64,000 nt of DNA. Origin: VGBV01 sp963780395. Its GTDB lineage: Bacteria; Actinomycetota; Thermoleophilia; Solirubrobacterales; 70-9. Numbering within the stretch: position 1 is the stretch's first letter; each line of letters starts with the position of its first letter. This document shows positions 41,465 through 49,800 of this stretch, in pieces. The translations under genes were made by a program, and so were the position numbers. Location: contig CAWABY010000017.1 of NCBI GenBank assembly GCA_963780395.1, forward strand, positions 248,001-312,000. Direction: 5' to 3'. The notes beneath the pieces were generated by a model. The model did no database searches. It was not told the DNA's origin and saw only the letters and a list, made by a program, of their open reading frames with translations.

Positions 41465-42708
41465 CGCTCCAACTCCCAGTCCTCGAGCCGCTGCTTGACC
41501 TCGGCCAGGAAGCGCGCCGCCTCGGCCCCGTCCAGGGCGCGGTGGTCCCAGGACATGCAGAGGTTGGTCATCGGCCTGATTGCGAGCGCGTCCCCACCCA
41601 GGTCGTCTTCGATCACGACCGGCCGCTTCACCACCGCCTCCAGGTCCAGGATCGCGACCTGCGGCTGGTTGATGATCGGGGTCGCCAGCACGGCCCCGAA
41701 CTGGCCGGGGTTGGTGATCGTGAAGGTGCCGCCGCTGACGTCGTCCGGCGCCAGCCCGCCCGACCGGGCGGCCTCGGCCCGCTCGGCGATCGCCGCGGCC
41801 ATCCCCTCCAGGCTCAACCGCTGCGCGCGGTCTACCACCGGCACGATCAGGCCCGCCTCCAGCGCCACCGCGATTCCGAGGTTGACGTCGTCGTGGTAGA
41901 CGAGGTCGGTGCCCTCGATCGAGGCGTTCAGGGTCGGATGGCGCTGCAGGGCGGCGACCGTGGCCTGGGCGACGAAGGCGAGGTAGGTGAGCGGAGCGCC
42001 TCGCTCCGCCATCGCCTGCTTCTGCTCGGCTCTGGCGGCGACGACCGCCGCCAGGTCGACTTCGACGATCGTCGTGCAGTGCGCCGAGGTGCGCCGGCTC
42101 TCCAGCATGTGCTCCGCGATCCTGCGCCGCATCGGCGACATCGCCTCGCGGCGCCCGCCCGCCACCGCCGGCTCCGGGCGGTACGGGGACTCGGTGTGCA
42201 GCGGCCTCTCGGCCGGCGCCTCGCCGGCGTCCTCCCCGCCGCCGTTCTCGAGGTGGGCGACCAGGTCGCGCTTGCGCACCCGGCCCCCGATCCCAGTTCC
42301 GTCGATCGCATCCAGATCCACTCCGCGATCGGCGGCGATTCTGCGCACGACCGGGGAGTAGAAGCTGGACCGGTCGGGCTCCTCGGGGTTCGTCCGGGCC
42401 GGCGCCTCGGGCGGCTCGGCCTCCTCCTCGCGGTGGGCCTCGCCAGGCCTTGCCGAGGCATCGATCTCGGCCAGCGGGGTGCCGACCGCCACGGTCTCGT
42501 CGGGCTCGACCAGGATCCGCTCGAGGCGGCCCGTGGCGGGCGAGGGGATCTCGACGTCCACCTTGTCGGTGGTGACTACGCAGAGGACCTCGTCGGCCTC
42601 GACCCAGTCGCCGGGCCGCTTCAGCCACTCCACGATCGTGCCCTCGGCGACCGAGACGCCCATCTGAGGCATCGTCACCTGCAGCTGCTCAGTAGTCGAT
42701 GAGCTCAC
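41461..42708 (-). CDS. bkdC: Branched-chain 2-oxoacid dehydrogenase E2 (dihydrolipoyl acyltransferase)
   Basis: Acyl transfer from lipoate to CoA. The 415 residues show a lipoyl domain with Lys in VTTDKVDVEIPSP near residue 48, a flexible linker, a peripheral-subunit-binding domain (VVRRIAADRGVDLDAIDGTGIGGRVRKRDLVAHL) and the catalytic domain ending SWDHRALDGAEAARFL, where the His and Asp of HxxxDG are intact. It follows E1 beta with a 20-base overlap and overlaps the amino acid dehydrogenase by 4 bases. The context supports BCKDH rather than PDH or OGDH. Confidence 0.9.
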   Translation of the reverse strand: MSSSTTEQLQVTMPQMGVSVAEGTIVEWLKRPGDWVEADEVLCVVTTDKVDVEIPSPATGRLERILVEPDETVAVGTPLAEIDASARPGEAHREEEAEPPEAPARTNPEEPDRSSFYSPVVRRIAADRGVDLDAIDGTGIGGRVRKRDLVAHLENGGGEDAGEAPAERPLHTESPYRPEPAVAGGRREAMSPMRRRIAEHMLESRRTSAHCTTIVEVDLAAVVAARAEQKQAMAERGAPLTYLAFVAQATVAALQRHPTLNASIEGTDLVYHDDVNLGIAVALEAGLIVPVVDRAQRLSLEGMAAAIAERAEAARSGGLAPDDVSGGTFTITNPGQFGAVLATPIINQPQVAILDLEAVVKRPVVIEDDLGGDALAIRPMTNLCMSWDHRALDGAEAARFLAEVKQRLEDWELER

Positions 42709-43693
42709 GGCACGCCTCCTTCATCTGCTCGAGCTGGGGCAGGACGGCCTGCTCCAGCGGCGGGCTGAACGGGATCGGCACGTCGGGCGCGGTCAATCGC
42801 CGGATCGGCGCGTCGAGGTGCTCGAACGCGCGCTCGGCGATCAGGGCCGCGACTTCGGCCCCGACCCCGCAGGAGCGCGTCGCCTCGTGGGCGACCAGCA
42901 CCTTGCCGGTGCGCTCTACGCTCCCGAGCACCGCCTCGGTGTCCATCGGGCAGAGGCTGCGCAGGTCCAGCACCTCGATCCCCTCGTCCAGCTGCTCCGC
43001 GGCCTCGAGGGCAAGGTGGACGCTGGAGCCGTACGCGATCACGGTCATCTCGCCGCCCTCGCGGGCGATCCGGGCCTGGCCGATCGGCACGGAGTGCTCG
43101 CCGCGGGGGACCTGGCCTTTGACATGCCTGTAGAGCCCCTTGTGCTCCAGGAAGCAGACCGGGTTGGGGTCCCTGATCGCGCTCACCAGCAGGCCCTTGG
43201 CGTCCTCCGCGGTCGCCGGGGCGACCACCTTCAGCCCAGGGGCCTGCAGGAACCAGGCCTCGGGGTTCTGCGAGTGAAACGGCCCGCCCGAGAAGCCGCC
43301 CCCCGAGGGCAGGCGGACCACTATCGGGACCGCGATGCCCTGCCGGTAGTGGAGCTTGGCGGCGACGTTGACCAGCTGGTCGAAGCCGCAGGCGATGAAG
43401 TCGGCGAACTGCATCTCGCAGACCGGCTTCATGCCCTCGACGGCGGCGCCAGTCGCAGCGCCGACAATCAGGTTCTCGGCCAGGGGCGTGTCGATCACGC
43501 GCTCGGCTCCGAATTCCTCCAGGAAGCCGTCGGTGACCTTGAAGGCGCCGCCGAACGCTGCGATGTCCTCACCCAGGCAGATCACCGACGGGTCACGGCG
43601 CATTTCCTCGCGCAGGCCGTCCGAGATCGCCTCGAGGTAGGTCATCTCGGCGACCTCACCCTCGGGCCCGGCGACCGTCTCGGTGGCGCTCAT
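42689..43693 (-). CDS. bkdB: Branched-chain 2-oxoacid dehydrogenase E1 beta
   Basis: 334 residues, the beta half of the TPP-dependent alpha2-beta2 decarboxylase. Motifs: MTYLEAISDGLREEM, VICLGEDIAAFGGAFKVT, RVIDTPLAENLIVGAATGAAVEGMKPVCEMQFADF and LRSLCPMDTEAVLGSVERTGK, typical transketolase_C. It overlaps E1 alpha by 4 bases and E2 by 20 bases. Second E1 beta gene in the window (the other, at 46889, is about the same length and similar in sequence), so assignment as BCKDH depends on the neighbours. Confidence 0.9.
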   Translation of the reverse strand: MSATETVAGPEGEVAEMTYLEAISDGLREEMRRDPSVICLGEDIAAFGGAFKVTDGFLEEFGAERVIDTPLAENLIVGAATGAAVEGMKPVCEMQFADFIACGFDQLVNVAAKLHYRQGIAVPIVVRLPSGGGFSGGPFHSQNPEAWFLQAPGLKVVAPATAEDAKGLLVSAIRDPNPVCFLEHKGLYRHVKGQVPRGEHSVPIGQARIAREGGEMTVIAYGSSVHLALEAAEQLDEGIEVLDLRSLCPMDTEAVLGSVERTGKVLVAHEATRSCGVGAEVAALIAERAFEHLDAPIRRLTAPDVPIPFSPPLEQAVLPQLEQMKEACRELIDY

Positions 43694-44802
43694 GCCGCCC
43701 TCCCCTGATGGCCGTTTTCCTGATGATCAGGCTCGGCCCAGCGGGACCACGGAGCCCGCCCATCGCCGAGCGGCTCGAAACCGTCCGCGAACACGCCCTC
43801 CTCGGCGGTCGCGGGATCGGGCATCGGCGAGGCAAGGGCAAGCTCGGCCGCCTCGGCGACCTCGCGCTCACAGGCGGAGCGGAGCTCCTCGAGCTCCTCG
43901 GGAGCGAAGCCGTGGCGCTCGCCCAGGCGCCGCTGGTAGCGCTCGATCGGGTCGCGCGCGGCCCACTCCTTGAACAGCTCCTCGGGCACGTAGCTCATGT
44001 CGTCGTGGGCGCCGTGGCCGTGCATTCGCATCGTGTGGCACTCGATCAGCGTCGGCCCCTCTCCCGCGCGCGCGCGCTCGGCGGCCTCGCGGGAGGCGTC
44101 GAAGACGGCCTCGACGTCGTTGCCGTCGACGCTCACCCCGGGGAAGCCGTAGCCGCGTGCGCGCTCGATCGGGTCAACCGCGAACTCCAGCTCCTGCGGC
44201 GTCGAGTAGGCGAAGCGGTTGTTCTCCAACAGGAACACCACGGGCAGGCGGTGGACGCCGGCGAAGTTCATCGCCTCGTGCCACTGACCGTTCGCGGTCG
44301 ATCCCTCGCCGAAGAACGTCATCGCCACGCGCGGCTCGCCGCGCAGCTTGAAGGCGAGCGCAAGGCCGGTCGCGACCTGGGCCATGTCGGGCAGCATCGA
44401 GACCATGCCGACGCAACCGAGCTCGGGGTCGCCGAAGTGCATGTTGCCGTCCTTGCCTCCGGTCACCCCTCCCTCGCGGCCCATGTAGTTGGCGAGGTAG
44501 CGGTCGGGGGTGAGCCCGCGGACGAAGTGCGCCCCGAGGTCACGGTGCAGGATGCAGAGACGGTCGCGCGGGCCGAGCACGAACGAGGCGCCGACCGAGA
44601 TCGCCTCCTGGCCGCAGCCGTCGTAGAAGGAGCCGGGGACCTTGCCCTGCTTGTAGAGGGTCAGACCCCGCTGCTCGGAGAGTCGCATTAACAGCATGTG
44701 GCGCAGCAGCAGGCGCCGATCCTCGCGCGTGAGCGAGTCGCCCTCGTGGGCCTCGGCCTCGCGCGAGCCATCGCGAACAGAGCTCGCAGTCTCGAGCTTC
44801 AT
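43690..44802 (-). CDS. bkdA: Branched-chain 2-oxoacid dehydrogenase E1 alpha
   Basis: 370 residues, TPP-binding alpha chain. Visible are GCGQEAISVGASFVLGPRD, GGKDGNMHFGDPE, and the TPP motif FFGEGSTANGQWHEAMNFAGVHRLPVVFLLENN (GDG replaced by GEG), followed by TPQELEFAVDPIERARGYGFPGV and HTMRMHGHGAHDD with the conserved phosphorylation-loop-like HGHG. First gene of the operon, with a long gap of 192 bases upstream that carries the promoter candidate. The Gly-Lys-Asp-Gly and FAYST sequence fits branched-chain rather than pyruvate E1. Confidence 0.9.
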   Translation of the reverse strand: MKLETASSVRDGSREAEAHEGDSLTREDRRLLLRHMLLMRLSEQRGLTLYKQGKVPGSFYDGCGQEAISVGASFVLGPRDRLCILHRDLGAHFVRGLTPDRYLANYMGREGGVTGGKDGNMHFGDPELGCVGMVSMLPDMAQVATGLALAFKLRGEPRVAMTFFGEGSTANGQWHEAMNFAGVHRLPVVFLLENNRFAYSTPQELEFAVDPIERARGYGFPGVSVDGNDVEAVFDASREAAERARAGEGPTLIECHTMRMHGHGAHDDMSYVPEELFKEWAARDPIERYQRRLGERHGFAPEELEELRSACEREVAEAAELALASPMPDPATAEEGVFADGFEPLGDGRAPWSRWAEPDHQENGHQGRAA

Positions 44803-44944
44803 ATGCGGTCCGCCTTTCGTCTGGCCGCGCCTTCGGGATCGCCTCCGGTGCGGCCCGCTGTTCGCGGCCGCCGGGATCTCCGGCGGTCCGCCTTACGGAC
44901 ACGGGAGCCGAGGGATTCGCCTCTTCTCCCTATGTGACTATCGG

Positions 44945-44972
44945 ATCATACCCCTGCGGTTCGTCGTGAAAC
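44945..44972 (-). promoter_or_regulatory. Candidate promoter of the bkd operon
   Basis: On the minus strand TATGAT (44945-44950), close to the -10 consensus, is preceded 16 bases upstream by GTTTCA (44967-44972). It is located about 140 bases before the E1 alpha start in the only AT-richer part of the gap, which leaves a leader of more than 100 bases. Assigned by pattern only. Confidence 0.4.
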
Positions 44973-44994
44973 CGATCCACGCCCGCAAAAAGCG

Positions 44995-45459
44995 CTAACC
45001 GCCGCGCTCCGCCCTGCGGCGCACCGCCCGCAGGATCCGGTTCACGGCCAGGACGTGGCCGCGGGTGCGGATCACGAGCGTCTTGTACGCCTGTCCCTTG
45101 ATCCCGGGGAACTCGGCCCGCGTCTCGGCGCGCAGCAGGGTGTTCTCGTCCTTGGTCGGCTCCAGCCGGAAGATCAAGCCGTAGCGCGAGAAGCGGTGCT
45201 CGCCCTGCAGCGCCAGCACCGCAGGCTCGACCACCCGGACCACGACGAAGCCCGGGATCGTCGAGCCACGGCGGTCGATCGGGCCCGAGCTTTCGGTCGC
45301 GCAGCAGCCGAGGGCGCGCGAGACCCGCTCGGTCGCGGGCCCCGAGAACGATGCCCCCGCGACCGCGAGCAGCGCCCTCCAAGTCCGCTCGACCGGCGCC
45401 AGCACCAGGGTCCCGTGCTCGTCGATCGCCGGAAGCCGCTCGAGCGGATGGTCGATCAC
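44995..45459 (-). CDS. SRPBCC-like protein between the two dehydrogenase clusters
   Basis: 154 residues in the minimal reading, beginning MIDHPLERLPAIDEHG. It has the helix-grip pattern: VERTWRALLAVAGASF, then GFVVVRVVEPAVLALQGEHRFSRYGLIFRLEP and FKT-like GIKGQAYKTLVIRTRGHVLAVNRILRAVRRRAE as final helix. It is like DUF2867/SRPBCC proteins that bind hydrophobic molecules. A CTG at 45501 overlapping the E2 stop (CTGA) in the same frame would add 14 residues (LSPPEQVERTAVQR). It lies between the PDH and BCKDH genes and might be translated with E2. Start uncertain. Confidence 0.7.
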   Translation of the reverse strand: MIDHPLERLPAIDEHGTLVLAPVERTWRALLAVAGASFSGPATERVSRALGCCATESSGPIDRRGSTIPGFVVVRVVEPAVLALQGEHRFSRYGLIFRLEPTKDENTLLRAETRAEFPGIKGQAYKTLVIRTRGHVLAVNRILRAVRRRAERGG

Positions 45460-45497
45460 CCGCTGGACGGCGGTGCGCTCGACCTGCTCGGGCGGAC

Positions 45498-46889
45498 TCA
45501 GAGCGCGAGACCGATCGGGTCGGTGAGCAGCTCACGGATGCGCTTCAGGAACAGCGCCCCGTCCGCCCCGTAGAGGATGCGGTGGTCGCAGGCGAGGGTG
45601 ACCCCCATCATCTCCCGCGCCTCGATTGACCCTTCGCCCGTCACCACCGGCTTCGCCTTGAGCTCACCCACGGAGAGGATGCCGGCCTGCGGCGTATTGA
45701 TCACCGCGTGGAAGTTGGAGACCCCGTACATCCCCAGGTTCGAGACCGTGAAGGTGCCCCCGGAGAGCTCGGGAGGGGTGATCGAGCCGTCGCGGACCCT
45801 GGCCGCCAGGGCCTTGGTGTCAGCGGAGATCCGGCGCAGGCCCTTGAGGTCCGCGTCGAAGACGGTGGGCACCACCAAGGCGTCCTGCGCCGCCACCGCG
45901 ACCCCGACGTTGACCCGCGAGTAGTGCTCGATGTGGCCGTCGCGATAGGCGCCGTTGGCCCGGGGGAACTCGCGCAGCGCCAGCGCACACGCCTTCACGA
46001 CCATGTCATTGAAGGTCGGCACGGGCTCGCCCTCACCTGCCATCTCCTTCAACCGCTTCCGCCCTGCAACCGCAGCCGACATGTCGATCTCGGCCTGCAG
46101 ATAGAAGTGCGGCGCGGTCGCCTTGGACTCGGCCATCCGCCGCGCAACGGTCTGCTGCAACTTCGTCAGCTCAATGACCTCCACCTGCCCCTTCGCGGTC
46201 TCAGGCTTCTCCCGCGCCCCGGCCGTCGGCCCCGCCGGGGCGGCCGCCGGCGCGGTGGGAGCCGCGGCCGGGGTCGCCGCCGGGGCCCCCGAAGCCGCGG
46301 CCCGCTCAACGTCCGCCTTGACAATGCGGCCTCCGGGGCCGGATCCCGCCAGGGCCTGCAGATCGACTCCGCGATCCTTGGCAATCCGCTTTGCGATCGG
46401 AGACGCCTTGACCCGCCCGTCGCCATCAGCGCCAACACCGGCTGGGGAAGGCGGAGGAGCAACATCTGCTGGGGAAGGAGCCGGTGACGAAGCCGCCGTG
46501 CCTGGAGCCTGAGGGGCGGTGGCGGGGGCCGGATCGGAGGCAGTTGCAGTTTCCTTTTCTATTGAATCCTTTTTGGTACCTGCCTCAGAGACGGCCCCCG
46601 TCGCCGCCCCCCCGTTTGAGCTTTCGGCTTTTTCGGGCGCCGCTTGCACATCCCCCGCCCCCCCGACCTTGGCAATGACCTCGCCGATCGGCAACGTCGC
46701 GCCTTCCTCGGCCACGATCTCCGAAAGCACCCCCGCATCGGGCGCCTCATAGACCATGTTCGCCTTGTCGGTCTCGATCTCGACCAGCTCGTCGCCGACC
46801 GCGACCTCGTCCCCGACCGCCTTCAGCCACTTCAGAACCGTCCCCTCCTCCATGGAATCGGAGAGGCGAGGCATGACGACGTCGGTCAT
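45498..46889 (-). CDS. pdhC: Pyruvate-dehydrogenase-type E2 (dihydrolipoyl acetyltransferase) with altered HxxxDG motif
   Basis: 463 residues. Lipoyl domain with Lys in VEIETDKANMVYEAP near residue 43, a long Ala/Pro/Ser-rich linker, subunit-binding domain ASPIAKRIAKDRGVDLQALAGSGPGGRIVKADVERA, a second linker and the acyltransferase domain. At the active site the sequence is ACDHRILYGADGALFL: the catalytic His is kept, but the Asp of HxxxDG is Tyr. Related actinobacterial and plastid-type E2 proteins can show the HRILYGAD form, so activity is likely retained. GC-poor patches in the linker (AAAGGATTC, TTGAATAG) are unusual here. Overlaps E1 beta by 1 base. Confidence 0.88.
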   Translation of the reverse strand: MTDVVMPRLSDSMEEGTVLKWLKAVGDEVAVGDELVEIETDKANMVYEAPDAGVLSEIVAEEGATLPIGEVIAKVGGAGDVQAAPEKAESSNGGAATGAVSEAGTKKDSIEKETATASDPAPATAPQAPGTAASSPAPSPADVAPPPSPAGVGADGDGRVKASPIAKRIAKDRGVDLQALAGSGPGGRIVKADVERAAASGAPAATPAAAPTAPAAAPAGPTAGAREKPETAKGQVEVIELTKLQQTVARRMAESKATAPHFYLQAEIDMSAAVAGRKRLKEMAGEGEPVPTFNDMVVKACALALREFPRANGAYRDGHIEHYSRVNVGVAVAAQDALVVPTVFDADLKGLRRISADTKALAARVRDGSITPPELSGGTFTVSNLGMYGVSNFHAVINTPQAGILSVGELKAKPVVTGEGSIEAREMMGVTLACDHRILYGADGALFLKRIRELLTDPIGLAL

Positions 46890-47878
46890 CAGAGGCTCCC
46901 CTCCAGGGCCGCCAGCGCCGCGCTGACCACGTGCTCGGAGTGCGGCATCGCCGCCTGCTCGAGCCGCTTCGAGTAGGGCATCGGCACGTCAGCGCCGGTC
47001 ACGCGCTGGACAGGCGCATCGAGGTGGTCGAAGGCCTGCTCCTGGATCAGGGCCGCGAGGTTGGCGCCGACCCCGCCGTGGGGCCAGCCCTCCTCGACGA
47101 TCACGGCGCGGTTCGTCTTGCGGACAGAGGCCAAGATCGTGTCGAGGTCGAGCGGCCGCAGGGTGCGCGGGTCGATCACCTCGGCCTCGACCCCGTGCTC
47201 GTGCGCAAGGGTCTCGGCCGCCTGCTGCGCCGCCTCGGCCATGCGCAGGATCCCGACGATCGTGACGTCGTCGCCCTCGCGGCGGATCGCCGCCTCGCCG
47301 AAGTTGAGGACCTCGTCGCCGTTGTCCGCGACCTCGCCGCGCGACCCGTACAGCGACTCGTGCTCGATGAAGATGACCGGGTTGTCGTCGCGGATCGCGG
47401 CCTTCAGCAGCCCCTTGCCGTCGGCTGGCGTCGAGGGGCACGCGACCAGCAGGCCGGGATAGTGGAGGAACATCGCCTCGAAGCTGTGCGAATGGGTGGG
47501 TCCGAGCTGATGGCCGCCGCCGCCGGGCATCCGCACCACCATGGGGACCCGGACTTGCCCACCGAACATGTAGGGGATCGCCGCTGCGTGGTTGACGATC
47601 ATGTCCATCGCCAGCAGCGCGAAGTTCACGGTCATGATCTCCACGATCGGCCGCAGGCCGCCCATCGCCGCTCCGACGCCGGTGCCGACGATCGTGTTCT
47701 CGGAGATCGGGGTGTCGCGCACGCGCTTCTCGCCGAACTCGTCAAGCAGGCCCTCGGTCACCTTGAAAGCCCCCTGGAAGACGCCGACGTCCTCCCCCAT
47801 CACGAACACGGACTCGTCGCGGCGCATCTCCTCGGCCATCGCGTCGCGCAGCGCCTCCCGCATCCGCATCGTCGCCAC
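46889..47878 (-). CDS. pdhB: Pyruvate-dehydrogenase-type E1 beta
   Basis: 329 residues: MRMREALRDAMAEEMRRDESVFVMGEDVGVFQGAFKVTEGL, RVRDTPISENTIVGTGVGAAMGGLRPIVEIMTVNF, GGGGHQLGPTHSHSFEAMFLHYPG and IDPRTLRPLDLDTILASVRKTNRAVIVEEGW. The HQLGPTHSHS segment and GEDVG are typical of PDH E1 beta. It is linked to E1 alpha and E2 by 1-base overlaps. Distinguished from the bkdB paralogue 4 kb away by these PDH-type features and by gene order with lpd. Confidence 0.9.
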   Translation of the reverse strand: MATMRMREALRDAMAEEMRRDESVFVMGEDVGVFQGAFKVTEGLLDEFGEKRVRDTPISENTIVGTGVGAAMGGLRPIVEIMTVNFALLAMDMIVNHAAAIPYMFGGQVRVPMVVRMPGGGGHQLGPTHSHSFEAMFLHYPGLLVACPSTPADGKGLLKAAIRDDNPVIFIEHESLYGSRGEVADNGDEVLNFGEAAIRREGDDVTIVGILRMAEAAQQAAETLAHEHGVEAEVIDPRTLRPLDLDTILASVRKTNRAVIVEEGWPHGGVGANLAALIQEQAFDHLDAPVQRVTGADVPMPYSKRLEQAAMPHSEHVVSAALAALEGSL

Positions 47879-49170
47879 TACTCGGCGTCCTCGGGTGGCG
47901 CGTCCGGGTCGGGCCTGTCCCCATCGGCTTCCCGCCTGCTCGCGGCGCCCGGGCCCGCATAGGCGGCCCCGCGCTCGGCCAGCTCCTGGGCGCGCTGCCC
48001 CGCCTCGCGCTCCTCCTCACCCGGATGCGGGTCGGGCGAGCGCTCGTCGACCGCGTACCAGCCGGGCACCTCCTCGGCGCCGACGTAGAGGTGGTCATAG
48101 AGCGAGTCGAGGTCGGGCTCGGGCGATGCGTCAGCGAACTCCGCGGCGGCCAGGACGATCTCCTCGGCCTCGGCCCGCAGATCCTCGACCTCCTTTTCGG
48201 TCAGGACGTCGTCGGCGACCAGGCGCGCGGCAAAGGTCTCGATCGGGTCCTTGCGCTGCCACTCCTCGACCTCCTCCTTCTCCCGGTAGACCTCGGGGTC
48301 GGCTGCAGAGTGGCCCCGGTAGCGATAGGTGAATGCCTCGACCAGGGTCGGCTTGCGCTCCTCGCGCGCGAGCCGGATGTGCTCGGTGACGGTCTCCCTG
48401 ACCGCCAGCACGTCCATCCCGTCCACGCGCACGCCGGGAACCCCGTAGCCCTCGGCCTTCCTGGAGAGGTCCGTGACGGCCGAGTGCCGTTCCAGCGCCG
48501 TCCCCATCCCGTAAAGGTTGTTCTCGACGAGAAAGACGACCGGCAGGCTCCACAGGGCCGCGAGGTTCATGGTCTCGCCGAAGTTGCCGGTGTTCGACGC
48601 CCCGTCGCCGATCATGCAGACCGTGACCGTGTCCTCGCCCTTGTAGTCCGAGGCCAGCCCCAGCCCGGCCGCTAGGGGCAGGGTGCCGCCGACGATCCCG
48701 TATCCCCCCATGAAGCGCCTCTCCAGGTCGAAGATGTGCATCGAGCCGCCGCGACCGCCGGAGGTGCCGTCCACGCGGCCGAAGATCTCGGCCATCACGT
48801 GCTTGGGGTCGGTGCCGCGCGCGATCGCGTGGCCGTGGGTGCGGTAGGTCCCGATCAGATAGTCGTCTTCGTGCATCACCGAGGTGGTGCCGACGATCGT
48901 CGCCTCTTCGCCGATGGCCAGGTGGAGGAATCCGCCTGCCTTGGCCTTCTGGTACTGGCGCCCCGCCTCCTCCTCGAAGCGGCGGATGAGCATCATCGTC
49001 GCCAGCAGCTCGCGACTCTCCTTCTTGGCCGGCAGCTTCGGCTTGGCGCGCTTGCCGTCCGCAGACGGCTTTTCCTTAGCGGCTGACTTTCTCTTCGCGG
49101 CCGGCTGGACTCCCGGGTCTTGCTCTGGGCCATCTGGGTTCAGCCTACCCTTCCGGCGCCGCCAGCCCAC
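47878..49170 (-). CDS. pdhA: Pyruvate-dehydrogenase-type E1 alpha
   Basis: 430 residues. A Lys/Ala/Pro-rich leader of about 45 residues precedes the core: LLATMMLIRRFEEEAGRQYQ, GGFLHLAIGEEATIVGT, GTYRTHGHAIARGTDP, GRGGSMHIFD, GGYGIVGGTLPLAAGLGLA and the TPP site MIGDGASNTGNFGETMNLAALWSLPVVFLVENN. YRYRGHSAADPEVYREKEEVEEW is the usual PDH loop. The C-terminal 60 residues are an acidic Pro/Glu/Ala-rich tail. It starts the E1a-E1b-E2 set. It is placed downstream of the broken DsbA-like gene and lpd on the same strand. Confidence 0.9.
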   Translation of the reverse strand: MGWRRRKGRLNPDGPEQDPGVQPAAKRKSAAKEKPSADGKRAKPKLPAKKESRELLATMMLIRRFEEEAGRQYQKAKAGGFLHLAIGEEATIVGTTSVMHEDDYLIGTYRTHGHAIARGTDPKHVMAEIFGRVDGTSGGRGGSMHIFDLERRFMGGYGIVGGTLPLAAGLGLASDYKGEDTVTVCMIGDGASNTGNFGETMNLAALWSLPVVFLVENNLYGMGTALERHSAVTDLSRKAEGYGVPGVRVDGMDVLAVRETVTEHIRLAREERKPTLVEAFTYRYRGHSAADPEVYREKEEVEEWQRKDPIETFAARLVADDVLTEKEVEDLRAEAEEIVLAAAEFADASPEPDLDSLYDHLYVGAEEVPGWYAVDERSPDPHPGEEEREAGQRAQELAERGAAYAGPGAASRREADGDRPDPDAPPEDAE

Positions 49171-49195
49171 ATCGTTCCCCCAACTGGGTGGCGAC

Positions 49196-49796
49196 TCAGC
49201 CCCGGGCCGCGACGACCGCCTGCTCGAGGCGATCGTCCCCCCAGAACAGGCTGCTCGCCCACGGCGACCGTCGGGATGCCCTCGAGGCCCCGTTCGAGCG
49301 CCTCGTCGGTCGCGGCACGGAGCCGTCCTTGACAGAGGCCGTCTCCATCCCCTTCAGCAGCGCCTTGGGGTGCAGCTCGCAGGCCGCCGCGGCAATCAGC
49401 ACGTTGTCGACGTCGCTCATCGAGCGGCCCCCGGCGAAGACCTGGCGAAAGGCCGCGAGGCTGAAGGAGACGACCCTGCCGGACTCCTTGGCGTAGGTCG
49501 CGGCGCGGAGGGGATTGAGGCTGTAGTTCTCGACCGGCCAGCCGTCCGGGATAGACGACTTGGGCAGCCCGCGCTCGTCGGCGCGGCGCTGGATCTCCGC
49601 GAAGTCCGCGGTTTCGGTCCTCCTCGAAGGACCACGGCCGGCGGCCGCTCTGCTTCAGCACGTGCCCGAACGAGATCGGCTTCCACTCGGGCTGATCGGC
49701 CCCGGCCTCGGCGAACAGTCCGCTGATCCGCTCCGCGGCCAGGTACGAGTAGGGGCTGCTGAAGTCGTAGTAGAAGACCGCGGCCGCGGACGTCAC
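49196..49796 (-). pseudogene. DsbA-like/HCCA-isomerase-like thioredoxin-fold gene with three frame breaks
   Basis: Starts with GTG 49796 directly after lpd: VFYYDFSSPYSYLAAERI, the first strand and SPYS motif of the 2-hydroxychromene-2-carboxylate isomerase/DsbA group (Ser instead of CxxC). The frame shifts +1 near 49611-49628 into ETADFAEIQRRADERGLP and ENYSLNPLRAATYA, back near 49315-49333 into LRAATDEALERGLEGIPTVAVG, and +1 again at 49246-49254 into LFWGDDRLEQAVVAARG before stop 49196. Joined, it is a normal protein of about 200 residues. Two inserted bases and one missing base suffice, so the gene may be intact in the organism. Confidence 0.75.
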
Positions 49797-49800
49797 GAGC

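Noticed and set aside
40412..42628. A 738-residue minus-strand protein with the amino acid dehydrogenase at its end
   Set aside because: The first 388 residues are the out-of-frame reading of the E2 gene; the dehydrogenase starts at 41464 with the usual 4-base overlap.
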